Below, piece by piece: positions 63,004-64,000 of a stretch of 64,000 bases of DNA. This DNA is from Sphingomonas sanguinis (GTDB taxonomy: Bacteria; Pseudomonadota; Alphaproteobacteria; Sphingomonadales; Sphingomonadaceae): NCBI RefSeq assembly GCF_001476905.1, contig NZ_LDTE01000041.1:28387-92386 (forward strand), given 5' to 3'. The number at the start of each line of letters is the position of its first letter. Position 1 is the first letter of the stretch. The translations under genes and the position numbers were made by a program. The notes under the pieces were generated by a model. It saw only the letters and a program-made list of their open reading frames with translations. It was not told the DNA's origin and ran no database searches.

Positions 63004-63159
63004 ATGCCCCTTGCGATCATGACCCCCGCCAACGGCCATAGCGGCATCATCCGCGTCCGCACCCACCCTGAGCTGTCGGACATCGCGCTACTCGTCTTCG
63101 CGATCGGCGCGATCTGGTTTCTTCGCCGCGCGATGCGCCGCCGCAACCGCAAGGATTGA
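63004..63159 (+). CDS. 51-aa small membrane protein in the his operon
   Basis: Open frame ATG 63004 to TGA 63159. N-terminal 23 residues are polar (MPLAIMTPANGHSG), then a transmembrane segment (LSDIALLVFAIGAIWFL) and a strongly basic tail (RRAMRRRNRKD). The PEL, helix and Arg-cluster arrangement resembles a PEP-CTERM-type anchor, though the protein is too short to be a normal substrate. No strong ribosome-binding site. Located between hisF and hisE, on the same strand; functional link unknown. Confidence 0.5.
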   Translation: MPLAIMTPANGHSGIIRVRTHPELSDIALLVFAIGAIWFLRRAMRRRNRKD

Positions 63160-63190
63160 CGCGGACGCCGCCCCGCGCCACCCAGCCGCC

Positions 63191-63505
63191 ATGGACATGT
63201 TCGACCGCCTCGAAGCCACGATCCGCGCGCGCCGCGACGCAGGCGACGCCGCCACTTCCTATGCCGCCAGCCTGTTCGCGAAGGGACGCCCCAAGATCGC
63301 GCAGAAGCTGGGCGAGGAAGCAGTCGAAACCGTCATCGCCGCCATGGCCCAGCCCGACAAGATCGTGTCAGAGGCCGCCGACCTGATGTTCCATCTGATC
63401 GTCCTGCTGGCCGATACCGGCCACACGCTCGACGATGTTCGCGCCGAACTGGCGCGTCGCGAGGGTGTGTCGGGTCACGACGAAAAGGCTGCGCGACCGC
63501 GCTAA
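63191..63505 (+). CDS. hisE: Phosphoribosyl-ATP diphosphatase
   Basis: 104-aa MazG-like pyrophosphatase. Metal ligand region KLGEEAVETVIAAM and EAADLMFHLIVLLAD are typical. Acts on phosphoribosyl-ATP, histidine step 2. No hisI follows in the window. hinT comes next, 18 bp after the stop, so both may be in one transcript. Confidence 0.97.
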   Translation: MDMFDRLEATIRARRDAGDAATSYAASLFAKGRPKIAQKLGEEAVETVIAAMAQPDKIVSEAADLMFHLIVLLADTGHTLDDVRAELARREGVSGHDEKAARPR

Positions 63506-63523
63506 ACCCCTTGGAGAGTTTCG

Positions 63524-63901
63524 ATGCCGATCGACGCCACGCTGCCCTATGACGACCAGAATGTCTTCGCGAAGATTCTGCGCGACGAAATTCCGTCGAA
63601 GCGGGTCTACGAAGATGAATGGGCGGTCGCCTTTCACGACATCGCGCCGCATGCGCCGACGCATATTCTGGTGATCCCGCGCGGGGCCTATGTGTCGTGG
63701 GACGATTTCTCGGCCCGCGCCAGCGAGGCAGAGATTGCCGGGTTCGTCCGCGCCGTCGGCCATGTCGCGCGAGAGGCTGGCGCGGTGGAGCCGGGATACC
63801 GGCTGCTGGCCAATATCGGGGTAGATGCGGGGCAGGAAGTGCCGCATCTTCATATCCATATCCTGGCGGGTAAGCCGTTGGGTCCGATGCTCGCGCGCTG
63901 A
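63524..63901 (+). CDS. HIT-family nucleotide hydrolase/transferase
   Basis: 125-aa HIT (histidine triad) protein. Motif HLHIHIL (HxHxH) at the C-terminus and the conserved FAKILRDEIPSKRVYED near the N-terminus. Related to HinT, which hydrolyses purine nucleoside phosphoramidates. The TTGGAGAG ribosome site precedes ATG 63524. Its link to the his operon is positional only. Confidence 0.95.
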   Translation: MPIDATLPYDDQNVFAKILRDEIPSKRVYEDEWAVAFHDIAPHAPTHILVIPRGAYVSWDDFSARASEAEIAGFVRAVGHVAREAGAVEPGYRLLANIGVDAGQEVPHLHIHILAGKPLGPMLAR

Positions 63902-63912
63902 CGGAGCCTCTT

Positions 63913-64000
63913 GCCGCTCCCCTCCCGCAAGCGGGAGGGGATGGGGGAGGGAAAGCCACAGGCCATGGGCTCTGCGAGAAACCCTGCCCTCCCCAAACCC
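63913..64000. repeat. Family A palindromic repeat pair (truncated by window end)
   Basis: CTCCCCTCCCGCAAGCGGGAGGGGATGGGGGAGGG, then GGGCTCTGCGAGA, then CCTGCCCTCCCCAAACCC at the edge. This repeats the bipartite arrangement at 17432-17537 including the inner spacer words. Confidence 0.82.

Overview
Organism: a high-GC alphaproteobacterial chromosome segment, most likely Sphingomonas or a close sphingomonad. The evidence is the protein set and gene order (an ATP12 chaperone, SspB, an Rrf2-led SUF operon, hrcA-grpE, TonB-dependent receptor plus beta-helix partner) and two alphaproteobacterial sigma-factor promoter patterns. No phage, plasmid, CRISPR or IS transposase was seen. Almost everything is housekeeping or envelope biology. 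The accessory layer is a dense set of interspersed palindromic repeats. Layout: 1-3.4 kb holds the end of a secreted beta-helix protein and a TonB-dependent receptor. 3.5-4.2 kb is a 2OG-Fe(II) oxygenase on the minus strand. 4.3-16.1 kb is a complete type II secretion operon, gspC to gspN, without the prepilin peptidase gspO. 16.2-17.4 kb has tRNA-His and a Leu/Glu-type dehydrogenase. 17.6-23.9 kb is the SUF iron-sulfur operon (rrf2-sufB-DUF559-sufC-sufD-sufS-sufT-sufA). 24-35 kb is a mixed stretch: HAD phosphatase, sodC, thpR, a BI-1 family protein, transglutaminase-like, small stress-type genes, extensin-like, Nudix, tRNA-Ala, a Tyr/Gly/Arg-rich DUF2171 protein, an oxidoreductase, a thioredoxin. 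34.7-42.4 kb is the chaperone region: dnaJ, dnaK with a textbook alphaproteobacterial RpoH promoter, grpE, hrcA and divergent rph-rdgB, with two paralogous HExxH proteins on either side of dnaJ-dnaK. 43-52.7 kb holds a CAP lipoprotein, hemW, cutA, an LpoA-like lipoprotein, rsmI, yraN, gshB, gmk and ATP12. 52.8-57.2 kb holds three paralogous glycine-zipper envelope proteins, an RluC-type pseudouridine synthase and crcB. 57.3-64 kb holds a TRIC-type channel, fumC, sspB and a his operon (hisB-H-A-F, a 51-aa ORF, hisE, hinT). How they work together: translational coupling by 1-8 nt overlaps runs through the T2SS, SUF and his operons. The T2SS probably exports surface or extracellular proteins, possibly including the beta-helix type protein at the window start. 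Most striking: GC-rich palindromic repeats of at least five families occur in many intergenic gaps and have also entered coding sequence, lengthening GspE and the leaders of the pseudopilins GspI and GspJ. An inverted pair of one family flanks a DUF559 (Vsr-like) endonuclease gene that sits inside the SUF operon between sufB and sufC.
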